Assembly (NCBI GenBank): GCA_024691305.1
Contig: JAILNS010000031.1
Coordinates: 172,475 to 236,474, forward strand
From: Lachnospiraceae bacterium
GTDB lineage: Bacteria > Bacillota > Clostridia > Lachnospirales > Lachnospiraceae
DNA: 64,000 bases
Direction of reading: 5' to 3'
Shown here: one piece after another, positions 51,964-60,569 of the stretch
Layout: the number at the start of each line of letters is the position of its first letter
Position numbering within the stretch: position 1 is the stretch's first letter
Translations under genes and position numbers: made by a program
The notes under the pieces: generated by a model
Told to the model about the DNA's origin: nothing
The model's input: only the letters and a program-made list of their open reading frames with translations
Databases searched by the model: none

Positions 51964-53601
51964 ATGGCAAGGATCGTAAATCTTATAATAGTGATCTTTG
52001 AAGTGATCGCTTTTTTCAAGAGCATAAAGAGAAATACGCTAAAAAAGAATTTCATATACTATACACAGATCTCTAATCTTGTAACGCTTGTTGCTTCGCT
52101 TATGCTCGTCATGCTCGGTCAAAAAGACTATGTTGAGGTATTGAGGTTTTTAAGTGTATGTATGCTCATAATGACATTTGCGGTAACGGCGTTTATACTC
52201 GTACCCATGTCAGGGCGGCTTAAGGAACTTATGCTTAGCGGAAGCGGACTGTTCCATCATCTGATCATTCCCGTGATATCCACATTGTCATATCTTTTTT
52301 TGGAAAAAAGGGCAAGGTTTATATGGATATGGCTTCCCGTTGCAGTAACGCTCATCTATGGGATCATCATGATCTATTTGAATTATAAGGAGCGCGTCGA
52401 AGGCCCATATCCGTTTTTTATGATCAACAGGATCGGGGGAAAAAAGACTGCCGCCTGGATATGTATACTTATGGCCGTTACCTGTCTTATATCCGTGTCG
52501 GCCGGATATCATAAGCCGTTAAAGACAGATATTAAATTTATATATGTTCACGGTTTATCGGGCTGGGGAAGCTATGATACACGATATGAGTATTTTCCGT
52601 ACTGGGGAATGAGTGGCGGAGATGTCATACGATATCTGAACGAGCAGGGGTATGAGAGCTATGCCGCATCGGTCGATCCGACGGGGAGCGCATGGGACAG
52701 GGCATGCGAACTGTATGCACAGTTAAGCGGAACTAAAGTTGATTACGGAGCTGCACACAGTGCCAAAGCCGGTCATGAAAGATTCGGATATGATTATTCT
52801 GGGGAACCGCTACTTAAAGATTTTGGTGATTCACGATTTGTGATCATCGGACATTCCTTTGGAGGAGCAACGATACGACTTTTTTCCGAGATATTAAAAA
52901 ACGGATCGCCGGAAGAAATAGCGGCTACGGATGAATCGGAACTGTCGGATTATTTTAAGGGAGGCGGTGGTGATAATCTGCTTGCCATAGTTACGATAGC
53001 AGCACCGACTAACGGAACGACCGCTTATGATCTGTATGAAGATCCCTCGTTTGATGCTTCATCTATAGAGATACCGGAAGAGTACATTAAAAACAGCAAC
53101 GCAGTATCGAATTCATCAAAACCACGACAGGATGAAAGACAGGAATGGGATCATGCGGCGTATGATATGCATATCGATAATGCACTTGAATTAAATGATC
53201 GGATAACGACCTTTGATGATGTATACTATTTTGCGTATCCGTGTTGCTCGACCACGGTTGATGCTAAGGGAACGGTTACGCCGGATCCTTTGATCACCGA
53301 GAATATGTTTATGAAGGGCGCGATCATCATGAGCAGATATACGGGAAGTACGGCCGGAGGATATCCGCTGGATGAATCCTGGCAGGCAAATGACGGTCTT
53401 GTAAATACGATATCCGCAGGTGCTCCTTTTGGTGCTCCTAAAGTTACATATACGGAAGGTATGGAAATCGTACCGGGAGTGTGGAACATCATGCCCACAG
53501 TGACCGGGGATCATATGTGTCTGCAGGGCGGTTTTACGATACGGAATAATGTTAAACCCTTTTATATGGAATTATCCGGTATGTTATCTTCACTCAAATA
53601 A
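51964..53601 (+). CDS. Membrane protein fused to a lipase domain
   Basis: 545 residues. Residues 1-190 have about six membrane segments and resemble the Pr6Pr/FAR-17a-like membrane family. Residues about 195-540 are a lipase of the thermoalkalophilic/staphylococcal type: YVHGLSGWG oxyanion region, Ser298 in GHSFGGA, a late Asp/His (NDGLVNT and GDHMC). The lipase part should face outside. The two domains are in one continuous frame. Confidence 0.8.
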   Translation: MARIVNLIIVIFEVIAFFKSIKRNTLKKNFIYYTQISNLVTLVASLMLVMLGQKDYVEVLRFLSVCMLIMTFAVTAFILVPMSGRLKELMLSGSGLFHHLIIPVISTLSYLFLEKRARFIWIWLPVAVTLIYGIIMIYLNYKERVEGPYPFFMINRIGGKKTAAWICILMAVTCLISVSAGYHKPLKTDIKFIYVHGLSGWGSYDTRYEYFPYWGMSGGDVIRYLNEQGYESYAASVDPTGSAWDRACELYAQLSGTKVDYGAAHSAKAGHERFGYDYSGEPLLKDFGDSRFVIIGHSFGGATIRLFSEILKNGSPEEIAATDESELSDYFKGGGGDNLLAIVTIAAPTNGTTAYDLYEDPSFDASSIEIPEEYIKNSNAVSNSSKPRQDERQEWDHAAYDMHIDNALELNDRITTFDDVYYFAYPCCSTTVDAKGTVTPDPLITENMFMKGAIIMSRYTGSTAGGYPLDESWQANDGLVNTISAGAPFGAPKVTYTEGMEIVPGVWNIMPTVTGDHMCLQGGFTIRNNVKPFYMELSGMLSSLK

Positions 53602-53642
53602 AGATCATAAGAATACAAAGAACAGTTTAGAGGTGAATTCGG

Positions 53643-54131
53643 ATGGCTAAACAGAAGGCTGAAGCTAAGACCAATGCGATGCGTATCCTCGACGGATCAG
53701 GGATCGCATACACAACAATGTCATATGAATGTAAGGAGTTTGAGGATGGTGCCCATGTAGCGGACGAACTTGGACTTTCGCACGAAAAAGTATATAAAAC
53801 GCTTGTGTGCAAGGGGAGCGGTAAGGGATACTTTGTTTTTGTGATCCCGATAGACGCCGAACTTGATCTTAAAAAGGCAGCCAAAAGCGTTGGAGAAAAA
53901 AGTGTGGAGATGATCCACGTTAAGGACATCAAGGATGTTACGGGATATATCCGAGGGGGATGTACTTCCATAGGCATGAAAAAAGATTACCCCGTCAGGA
54001 TAAACGAAACCGCTAAGGCCCTTGAAGATATGTATGTGAGCGCAGGTAAGGTCGGCTGTCAGATAAATATAGCCCCCGATGATCTAAAGACTGCAGCCCG
54101 GGCAGAGTGGGCTGATATTATAAGGAGTTGA
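53643..54131 (+). CDS. ybaK: Cys-tRNA(Pro)/aminoacyl-tRNA deacylase YbaK
   Basis: 162 residues, with KTNAMRILDGSGIAY, VYKTLVCKG and the GYIRGGCTSIGMKK loop of classic YbaK. It clears Cys-tRNA(Pro). The stop is adjacent to another editing-domain gene. Confidence 0.92.
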   Translation: MAKQKAEAKTNAMRILDGSGIAYTTMSYECKEFEDGAHVADELGLSHEKVYKTLVCKGSGKGYFVFVIPIDAELDLKKAAKSVGEKSVEMIHVKDIKDVTGYIRGGCTSIGMKKDYPVRINETAKALEDMYVSAGKVGCQINIAPDDLKTAARAEWADIIRS

Positions 54132-54136
54132 TGAAA

Positions 54137-54682
54137 ATGGAACTGCTTGAAGGAAGACCCGAAATTGAAGAGGGGCGTTTGCCAAGAGAGATAAGAACAT
54201 ATGATTTTTTGGATAAGCTAGGGATACATTATTACCGGACCGATCATGAACGTGCCGATAATATGGAAGCATGTAATGAGATCGACGCGATACTCGGCGT
54301 GGTCATATGTAAGAATCTTTTTTTGTGTAACAGACAAAAGACAGCGTTTTACCTGCTCATGATGCCCGGTGACAAGAAGTTTAAGACCAAAGAGTTATCG
54401 GCACAGATAAACTCTTCGAGATTATCTTTTGCTTCTCCGGAAGATATGCTCAAATATCTTGATATAGAGCCGGGTGCAGTGAGCATCATGGGGCTTATGA
54501 ATGATAAAGAGCATTGCGTGCAGCTACTGATAGACGAGGATGTCCTTAAGGATGAGAATCTGGGGTGTCATCCGTGTGTTTGTACATCGAGTCTTAAGAT
54601 GGCAACATCGGATGTTACAAAAAAATTTCTGCCTGCGACAGGACATGACTATATAACGGTGCATCTGGTCGGAGAAGACTAG
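54137..54682 (+). CDS. ProX-type prolyl-tRNA editing protein
   Basis: ATG 54137 has better spacing (nine bases) from AAGGAG than 54131. 181 residues of the ProX/PrdX type: VVICKNLFLCNRQK, the SFASPEDMLKYLDIEPGAVS loop and HPCVCTSSLKM. It deacylates Ala-tRNA(Pro) in characterised members. Co-transcribed with ybaK. Confidence 0.88.
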   Translation: MELLEGRPEIEEGRLPREIRTYDFLDKLGIHYYRTDHERADNMEACNEIDAILGVVICKNLFLCNRQKTAFYLLMMPGDKKFKTKELSAQINSSRLSFASPEDMLKYLDIEPGAVSIMGLMNDKEHCVQLLIDEDVLKDENLGCHPCVCTSSLKMATSDVTKKFLPATGHDYITVHLVGED

Positions 54683-54703
54683 ATGTGATAACGGGGAGAC
54701 AAA

Positions 54704-55822
54704 ATGGCATTTAGGATAATAAGAAATGACATAACCAAGGTGTCTGCGGATGCCATCGTAAATACGGCTAATCCTGAGCCTGTATACAGTCGTGGTACGG
54801 ACAGTGCGATATATATGGCTGCGGGAGAGAGTGAACTCCTTGAAGAACGTAAGAAGATCGGTGATATGGAACCGGGACAGGCCGCTTATACACCTGCTTT
54901 TAAACTCGATGCCAGGTACATAATACATACCGTGAGTCCCGTATGGGAAGGCGGAGAGTATGGTGAAAAAGATGTACTGAAAAGTTGTTATGTAAACTCG
55001 CTTAGCGTTGCGGATGAGATCGGATGTGAGAGTATCGCTTTTCCTTTGCTTGCGACCGGTTCATACGGATTTCCCAAAGCAGATGCTTTAAACATTGCAA
55101 TTTCGGCCTTCAGCGAATTTTTGGCCGAGCATGATATGCAGATCCTCCTGGTCGTATTTGATAAGGAATCATTTGACCTGTCGGATAAGATATTTACCGG
55201 AGTAGATGCTTATATAGACGAAAAGTATGTATCCGTACATGAAGATATCGAGTACGGGGATGCTCCTTTCATGGGGGCGGCACCTGCAATGTCTGCGCCT
55301 TGTTTTGAATATGAATCCACACCTGTCCAGGCATCTTCATCGGTATCTGCGACCGGACCTTCGGAAATAACCGGGAAAAACAGAACCCGGGAACGTAAAC
55401 TTTTTGGAAATGCAGGTAAGGTATTTCATTCGGTATCTGATAAAAAGTCGGCGCGTACACTCGACGAAGTCATGGAGAATGTCGCCGAGACCTGGCAGGA
55501 GAGTCTGTTCAGGCTTATAGACGAAAAGGGCTATACGGATACCGAAGTATATAAGCGTGCAAATGTAGACAGGAAACTGTTTTCAAAGATCAGGAGCAAT
55601 GTTTCATATCAGCCCAAAAAGATCACGGCGGTTTCCTTTGCACTGGCTCTTAAATTAAGTCTTGATGAGACCAAAGACATGCTGGGGAGGGCAGGATATG
55701 CACTGTCTCCAAGCAGCAGATTCGATCTGATAATAGAGTATTTCATAGAAAATGAAGTATATGACACATATACGATAAATCTTGCTCTTTTTGAGCATGA
55801 ACAGCCGCTTCTCGGTGAATGA
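54704..55822 (+). CDS. Macro-domain protein with C-terminal helical DNA-binding-like domain
   Basis: 372 residues. Residues 1-160 are a macro domain (DAIVNTANPEP, then ATGSYGFP) that binds or hydrolyses ADP-ribose derivatives. A low-complexity linker follows. Residues about 255-370 hold a helical domain with helix-turn-helix character (YTDTEVYKRANVDRKLFSKI, then LALKLSLDETKDMLGRAG), found alone or fused in other clostridial proteins. Cytoplasmic. Confidence 0.82.
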   Translation: MAFRIIRNDITKVSADAIVNTANPEPVYSRGTDSAIYMAAGESELLEERKKIGDMEPGQAAYTPAFKLDARYIIHTVSPVWEGGEYGEKDVLKSCYVNSLSVADEIGCESIAFPLLATGSYGFPKADALNIAISAFSEFLAEHDMQILLVVFDKESFDLSDKIFTGVDAYIDEKYVSVHEDIEYGDAPFMGAAPAMSAPCFEYESTPVQASSSVSATGPSEITGKNRTRERKLFGNAGKVFHSVSDKKSARTLDEVMENVAETWQESLFRLIDEKGYTDTEVYKRANVDRKLFSKIRSNVSYQPKKITAVSFALALKLSLDETKDMLGRAGYALSPSSRFDLIIEYFIENEVYDTYTINLALFEHEQPLLGE

Positions 55823-55856
55823 ACGGGTAGCGGACAAACTTGGGATTTTAGATGAT

Positions 55857-56033
55857 ATGACTGGGAAAAAGATAATACTCGGGTGGTTACGTATAGTATT
55901 TGGACTGTTTGTTTTTTCGTTCGGTGTACATCTGACCATATTTGCAAATATAGGACTTGCCCCCTGGGATTGCCTGGGTATAGATCTTCTTTTAAAAGAC
56001 AGGTATAGCATCATAAAGATATCGCAGAGATAA
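55857..56033 (+). pseudogene. N-terminal remnant of a YczE/YitT-type membrane protein
   Basis: 58 residues from ATG 55857. GWLRIVFGLFVFSFGVHLTI and NIGLAPWDCLGIDLL match the first helix and loop of YczE-like proteins, which are normally about 210-220 residues. The frame then stops at 56033. A second unassigned open frame without a start codon continues to 56179, possibly debris of another gene. Confidence 0.6.
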
Positions 56034-56187
56034 CCCGTGAACTGAAAAATAAAATTTGTCGCATGCGAAGCGACCTTGGGATGCTCCTTTTTAAATATAC
56101 TTATCTCAGAACGAAGGCAGAGGCAGTGCATCGAAAGTGCGGCAGGCCTCAAATCTTAGCCGGAAGCGGCGGAAAGTGAGGAAGTAT

Positions 56188-56871
56188 ATGAAAAAAGGTT
56201 TAACAGAGATAGTTTTTATTTTGGACAGAAGCGGATCCATGTCAGGTCTTGAAGCCGATACCATCGGAGGATACAACTCGATGATATCAAGGCAGAAAGA
56301 GGAAGAGGGAGAGGCAATGATCTCCACGGTACTCTTTGATGATAAGATCGAGATACTTCATGACAGGAGAGATCTAAAGTCCGTAGAGACCATCACGGAT
56401 AAGGAATATTTCGTAAGGGGATGCACGGCGCTTCTGGATGCTGTGGGAGGAGCGATACATCATATAGGTAAGGTGCAAAAAAACATGCCAAAAGACGAAC
56501 GTCCCGAAAAGACACTTTTTATAATAACGACCGACGGGATGGAGAATGCGAGCCAAAAATACTCCTACGACAAGGTTAAGGAGATGGTCGAAAAAAAGAA
56601 AAATAAAAATCAGTGGGAGTTCATATTCCTGGGAGCAAATATCGATGCCGTGGAAGTGGCGGGACGGTTTGGAGTAGCTGCTAACCGTGCTGTAACATAT
56701 GAAAATGACAGTGAGGGAACTAAAATAAATTACGGGGTGATGTCTAAGATGGTAAGCTGTGCCCGTAAGTGCAGTTCTGCCAAGATGATGGGCATGGCAC
56801 TTGATGATGATGAACTTCTTGCGCCTATAAGAGCACACTACGAAGAAACACACGGTGCAAAGAATAATTGA
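56188..56871 (+). CDS. von Willebrand factor A domain protein
   Basis: ATG 56188 follows GTGAGGAAG; 227 residues. The MIDAS motif is complete: D13, S15, S17 in DRSGS, then Thr in GCTAL and Asp in TTDGME. It is a single cytoplasmic vWA domain that binds a divalent metal and probably a protein partner. It follows the macro-domain gene, with only the broken YczE gene between. Confidence 0.88.
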   Translation: MKKGLTEIVFILDRSGSMSGLEADTIGGYNSMISRQKEEEGEAMISTVLFDDKIEILHDRRDLKSVETITDKEYFVRGCTALLDAVGGAIHHIGKVQKNMPKDERPEKTLFIITTDGMENASQKYSYDKVKEMVEKKKNKNQWEFIFLGANIDAVEVAGRFGVAANRAVTYENDSEGTKINYGVMSKMVSCARKCSSAKMMGMALDDDELLAPIRAHYEETHGAKNN

Positions 56872-56895
56872 AACCGGCTGGAAATGTAATATAAT
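56868..56895 (+). promoter_or_regulatory. Sigma-70-type promoter before the small CXXC-like gene
   Basis: TTGAAA (56868-56873) and TATAAT (56890-56895) are separated by 16 bases. The -35 overlaps the end of the vWA gene; the next start is 27 bases after the -10. Confidence 0.6.
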
Positions 56896-56922
56896 AAGTA
56901 TGTTGCTTATGGAGGATCCGAT

Positions 56923-57138
56923 ATGTTCGGCAGAAAAAAAGAACCCGAAATGCGCACATACGATCGTGAAAACAAACGACCTGTTCTTAAGTGCAGCATA
57001 TGTAACGGCGAACAGGTCGCCGGTTTTAAGGACATACATACCGGGAAGTTTGAAGAGATCATGCTTATAAGAAATAAGTCTGAACTCAATTCTTTTATGG
57101 AAATGTATGGGATAGATACGATTACCAAAGAATACTGA
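56923..57138 (+). CDS. Conserved small protein with CSIC motif, 71 residues
   Basis: Start ATG 56923 after GGAGG. Basic N-terminus (FGRKKEPEMR), then CSICNGEQVAGF, which looks like half a zinc ribbon, and a helical tail. Families of this size are common in Lachnospiraceae but uncharacterised. Confidence 0.65.
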   Translation: MFGRKKEPEMRTYDRENKRPVLKCSICNGEQVAGFKDIHTGKFEEIMLIRNKSELNSFMEMYGIDTITKEY

Positions 57139-57192
57139 TGGCAGGGACGATCTTTGATCGCCCCTATATTTACGTGATGGAAGGGAGATATC

Positions 57193-57585
57193 ATGGAAGA
57201 AGTTTACAGGTTTTTGAAAGAGGCAGAGACGTATTATTTAGCTACCGTTGACGGGGATCAGCCCAGAGTAAGACCGTTTGGGACGGCGGATATATTTGAG
57301 GGAAAACTCTATATCCAGACAGGAAAGACCAAGGATGTTTCCAAGCAGATCCAGGCAAATCCCAAGGTTGAGATATGTGCTTTTAAGGATGGCACCTGGC
57401 TTAGGGTGGCAGGCACTCTTGTAAGAGACGACCGTATAGAAGCCAAGGCACACATGCTTGATGCACATCCTTCGCTTAAGGCTATGTATTCAGCGGAGGA
57501 TGATAATACGGAAGTATTGTATTTTAAGGATGCGACCGCCACATTTTCATCCTTTACCGAGGCTCCGAGAACTGTCACATTTTAA
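57193..57585 (+). CDS. Pyridoxamine 5'-phosphate oxidase-like flavin-binding protein
   Basis: 130 residues with TYYLATVDGDQPRVRPFG and IQTGKTKDVSKQIQANPKVE, typical of small PNPOx-fold proteins that bind FMN. Likely a flavin reductase-like or detox protein. RBS GGGAGA. Confidence 0.88.
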   Translation: MEEVYRFLKEAETYYLATVDGDQPRVRPFGTADIFEGKLYIQTGKTKDVSKQIQANPKVEICAFKDGTWLRVAGTLVRDDRIEAKAHMLDAHPSLKAMYSAEDDNTEVLYFKDATATFSSFTEAPRTVTF

Positions 57586-57611
57586 GTTACGGTCAGGTCA
57601 GGGAAAAAATA

Positions 57612-58379
57612 ATGACTATAGAGGAAATAAAGAGTATAGCAAAAGAAGCCGGAAATATCATGGTTGAAGCATCGCATCCGAAGATAATGGAGAAATCCGG
57701 GCATGCAAATTTCTGTACAGAAACGGATGAGAAGATTCAGGCTTTTCTTATAGACAGACTTGGCGTTATCTGTCCCGAAGCATCGTTTCTCGGAGAAGAG
57801 GACGGACAGGATGTCTTTTCCGAGAAGATGAGTAAGGGGTTTTGCTTTGTGCTCGATCCGATCGACGGAACTTCGAACTTTATCTATGCGTATCGTCCTT
57901 CCGTAGTTTCGATAGCACTTTTACAAGACGGACAGCCTTTTATGGCAGTCATTTACAATCCTTTTGACGATATGATGTTCTCGGCACAGAGAGGCGGCGG
58001 AGCTTATATGAACGGTGAAAAGATAATGTCATCTGATACGGCTTTATCCGAATCCCTTGCCGTATTCGGAACCGCTCCGTATTATACCGAACTCAGGGAT
58101 AAAACATTTGATATTGCCAAAAAGTTACTTCCGCTTTGCGTAGATCTAAGACGTTCCGGAACAGCAGCATGGGATATGTGCTGTGTTGCCATGGGACGCT
58201 GCAATCTTTATTTTGAGATGAAGATACAATTGTGGGATTATGCAGCAGCCGCACTCATAGCTGCGGAAGCAGGATGCACGGTTACGGATATCGAAGGAAG
58301 ACCGCTTTCCTATAAGGGACCTTCTTCGGCGATCTGCCGCGCAAGAGGCGTGACAGAGATACCTGAAGCGTTTTATTGA
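57612..58379 (+). CDS. Inositol monophosphatase family protein (SuhB-like)
   Basis: 255 residues. Metal-binding LGEEDGQD, LDPIDGTSNF and the late WDYAAAALIAAEAG are present. It dephosphorylates inositol or related sugar phosphates. It is convergent with a HAD gene 12 bases away, with no clear terminator between. Confidence 0.9.
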   Translation: MTIEEIKSIAKEAGNIMVEASHPKIMEKSGHANFCTETDEKIQAFLIDRLGVICPEASFLGEEDGQDVFSEKMSKGFCFVLDPIDGTSNFIYAYRPSVVSIALLQDGQPFMAVIYNPFDDMMFSAQRGGGAYMNGEKIMSSDTALSESLAVFGTAPYYTELRDKTFDIAKKLLPLCVDLRRSGTAAWDMCCVAMGRCNLYFEMKIQLWDYAAAALIAAEAGCTVTDIEGRPLSYKGPSSAICRARGVTEIPEAFY

Positions 58380-58390
58380 CGATTCTAAAC

Positions 58391-59131
58391 TCATATAAGA
58401 TTTTCTTTAAAATATTCAAGACGGGGCTGTCTGTGTGTAAGATCTGCATAGGTGGCTCCGATCTTTTTTGTCGGAATACGTACAGGTGAAGTTTCGGTCT
58501 CTATATAGAGGCTGTCCATTCCGACTTTGTTTGCGATCTTTATATCACTGTTATAATCATTACCGATCATGACAGATCTGCCTGTATCCAGTTTATGTTT
58601 CCTGATCAGCATATTCATAAAGCGGACATCCGGCTTGGCACAGCCCATATCCGATGAGATGAATATGTCATCAAACATATCATATATTCCAAGAACTTTG
58701 ATCTCCGGGAGAGTAAAGCAGCTTTGCGCATTTGAAAGCAGATAGACTCTGCCGCCTCCTTCATGGATCGCGTCAAATATCGCGGGGACTTCCGGGTAAA
58801 GTGTAAGTTTGTCTCTGGATAATACTCTGAATGTTATCGCAAAAAGATCTATCTGTTCGTCACTCATCCAGGGACTCATAAGTTTACGAAAGACTTTGCG
58901 AAGATCTATCTCCGGTTTGATATCGGGGCCGGATCCGGTACTTTCGAGCATGTGCCTGGTTTCTTCCTCGATAAACCTGTGATAATCGGCTCTTAACGAG
59001 TGCGGGTCATATGGGAAGCCGAGTTCCGTAAGGATGGCTGCACATTTTTTCCAGAGATAAGGCTTTGATTCATTTGTATGGATATCTGCAAGAGTACCGT
59101 ACAGATCAAAAATATAGTTGTCGTATTTCAT
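58391..59131 (-). CDS. HAD-superfamily hydrolase
   Basis: 246 residues. Motif I is FDLYGTLAD, motif II LLSNAQ, motif III/IV MIGNDYNSDI. The cap fits the HAD-IA group (phosphoglycolate phosphatase-like). Note Tyr in place of the second usual DxDGT-type residue. Substrate unknown. Confidence 0.88.
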   Translation of the reverse strand: MKYDNYIFDLYGTLADIHTNESKPYLWKKCAAILTELGFPYDPHSLRADYHRFIEEETRHMLESTGSGPDIKPEIDLRKVFRKLMSPWMSDEQIDLFAITFRVLSRDKLTLYPEVPAIFDAIHEGGGRVYLLSNAQSCFTLPEIKVLGIYDMFDDIFISSDMGCAKPDVRFMNMLIRKHKLDTGRSVMIGNDYNSDIKIANKVGMDSLYIETETSPVRIPTKKIGATYADLTHRQPRLEYFKENLI

Positions 59132-59248
59132 CAGGAATTCTCCGTGTGCTGTTTTGTATTATATTATCATATTTCTGGTCGAATATTATGTAAATCCGTT
59201 GTATAATAAATTATATATACCCTAAAAATGGGAGAACGGTTTTTACGT

Positions 59249-59872
59249 ATGAATGACGAAATGATAGTCGGCGGTTTTGTGTTCGGAACAGCTGCCGATG
59301 CAAAACTTGCAAGAGAAGAACTTGAACGAATTGAATACCTGGATTCAAACATGAATTATGCCAATACCTCCAAGGTTATGCAACTGTATGATAAGGCACT
59401 TGATACCAAGATGTTCCATACACCTGTCGGATGGAGGTACATGGGGAAACTTAAAAATATCCTGCTCGAAAGCGGATATATCGAAGAAGAGATAAGACCT
59501 ATCCCCTTATATAATGTTTTTGCAAGATCCGAGGAGAACCATTCGGTTGCGGAACGTATCCGCCCTGCCAAAAGAAAACCCGATCCTTATAAGGGAAGAT
59601 TTTATTTTTCCATGATGATCACAGGTGTACTTGTTGCGGTTGTTATCGCAATGTTTGTGATCGCCCTTAAGTCGGAAACACCGAACATGATCAACTACAG
59701 AAACGCCATCATCAACGAATACGCCGACTGGGAGCAGGAATTAAAGGACCGTGAAGATACAGTCCGGATGAAAGAACGTGAGCTTAACATTGTTTCACCT
59801 CTTACACACGAAGAACAAAAGACTCTTGAAGCACAAAAGAGCGAAACGGAAGGTACTGACAAAGATGAATGA
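59249..59872 (+). CDS. Hypothetical membrane protein before a response regulator
   Basis: ATG 59249 is chosen over 59228, which has no ribosome binding site. The 207-residue protein has one membrane segment (about residues 122-143), a cytoplasmic N-terminal part of about 120 residues and a charged helical C-terminus (REDTVRMKEREL). TATAAT at 59202-59207 may serve as -10. It overlaps the response regulator by eight bases, so the two are coupled. Confidence 0.7.
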   Translation: MNDEMIVGGFVFGTAADAKLAREELERIEYLDSNMNYANTSKVMQLYDKALDTKMFHTPVGWRYMGKLKNILLESGYIEEEIRPIPLYNVFARSEENHSVAERIRPAKRKPDPYKGRFYFSMMITGVLVAVVIAMFVIALKSETPNMINYRNAIINEYADWEQELKDREDTVRMKERELNIVSPLTHEEQKTLEAQKSETEGTDKDE

Positions 59873-60539
59873 TTATAAGATCCTTGTGGTTGATGATGAA
59901 GCCAGAATGAGAAAACTTGTAAGGGATTTTCTCGTAAGGGCAGGATATAAAGTAGTGGAAGCAGCTGACGGTATGGAAGCGTGTGACCTGTTTTTTGAGA
60001 CAAATGATTTTGATCTGGTAATAACCGACGTGATGATGCCCAAACTTGACGGGTGGGAACTCACGAAACAGATAAGGGAATATTCCCAGGTACCGATCAT
60101 AATGCTCACGGCCAAATCAGAAGAACATGATGAACTAAACGGATTTGAACTTGGGGTTGATGAGTATATATCGAAGCCGTTCAGCCCCAAGATACTGGTT
60201 GCAAGAGTCGAAGCGATACTTCGAAGATCCGTCGGCGCAGAGGCTGAAAGTGTACTTGAGGCAGGCGGTATCAAGGTTGATAAAAACGCTCATATAGTTA
60301 CGATAGACGGAAACCCTATAGAACTCAGCTTTAAAGAGTTTGAGCTACTGTCATATTTTATGGAAAATTCCGGGATAGCACTGTCCCGTGAAAAAATACT
60401 AAACGGTGTATGGGACTACGATTATTTCGGAGATGCAAGGACCGTTGATACACATGTAAAGAAACTTCGTGCAAAGATGGGCGATAAGGGAGACCTTATC
60501 AAAACTATCTGGGGGATGGGCTATAAGTTTGAAGTATAA
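59865..60539 (+). CDS. OmpR-family response regulator
   Basis: ATG 59865 lies inside the end of the previous gene; 224 residues. Receiver phospho-acceptor Asp55 (ITDVMMP), Lys in EYISKPF, and a C-terminal winged helix. The next gene is a hybrid kinase rather than a classic HK, so the partner is uncertain. Confidence 0.92.
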   Translation: MNDYKILVVDDEARMRKLVRDFLVRAGYKVVEAADGMEACDLFFETNDFDLVITDVMMPKLDGWELTKQIREYSQVPIIMLTAKSEEHDELNGFELGVDEYISKPFSPKILVARVEAILRRSVGAEAESVLEAGGIKVDKNAHIVTIDGNPIELSFKEFELLSYFMENSGIALSREKILNGVWDYDYFGDARTVDTHVKKLRAKMGDKGDLIKTIWGMGYKFEV

Positions 60540-60569
60540 AGTGTTCAATACAAGGAATGGAGTATTGAT

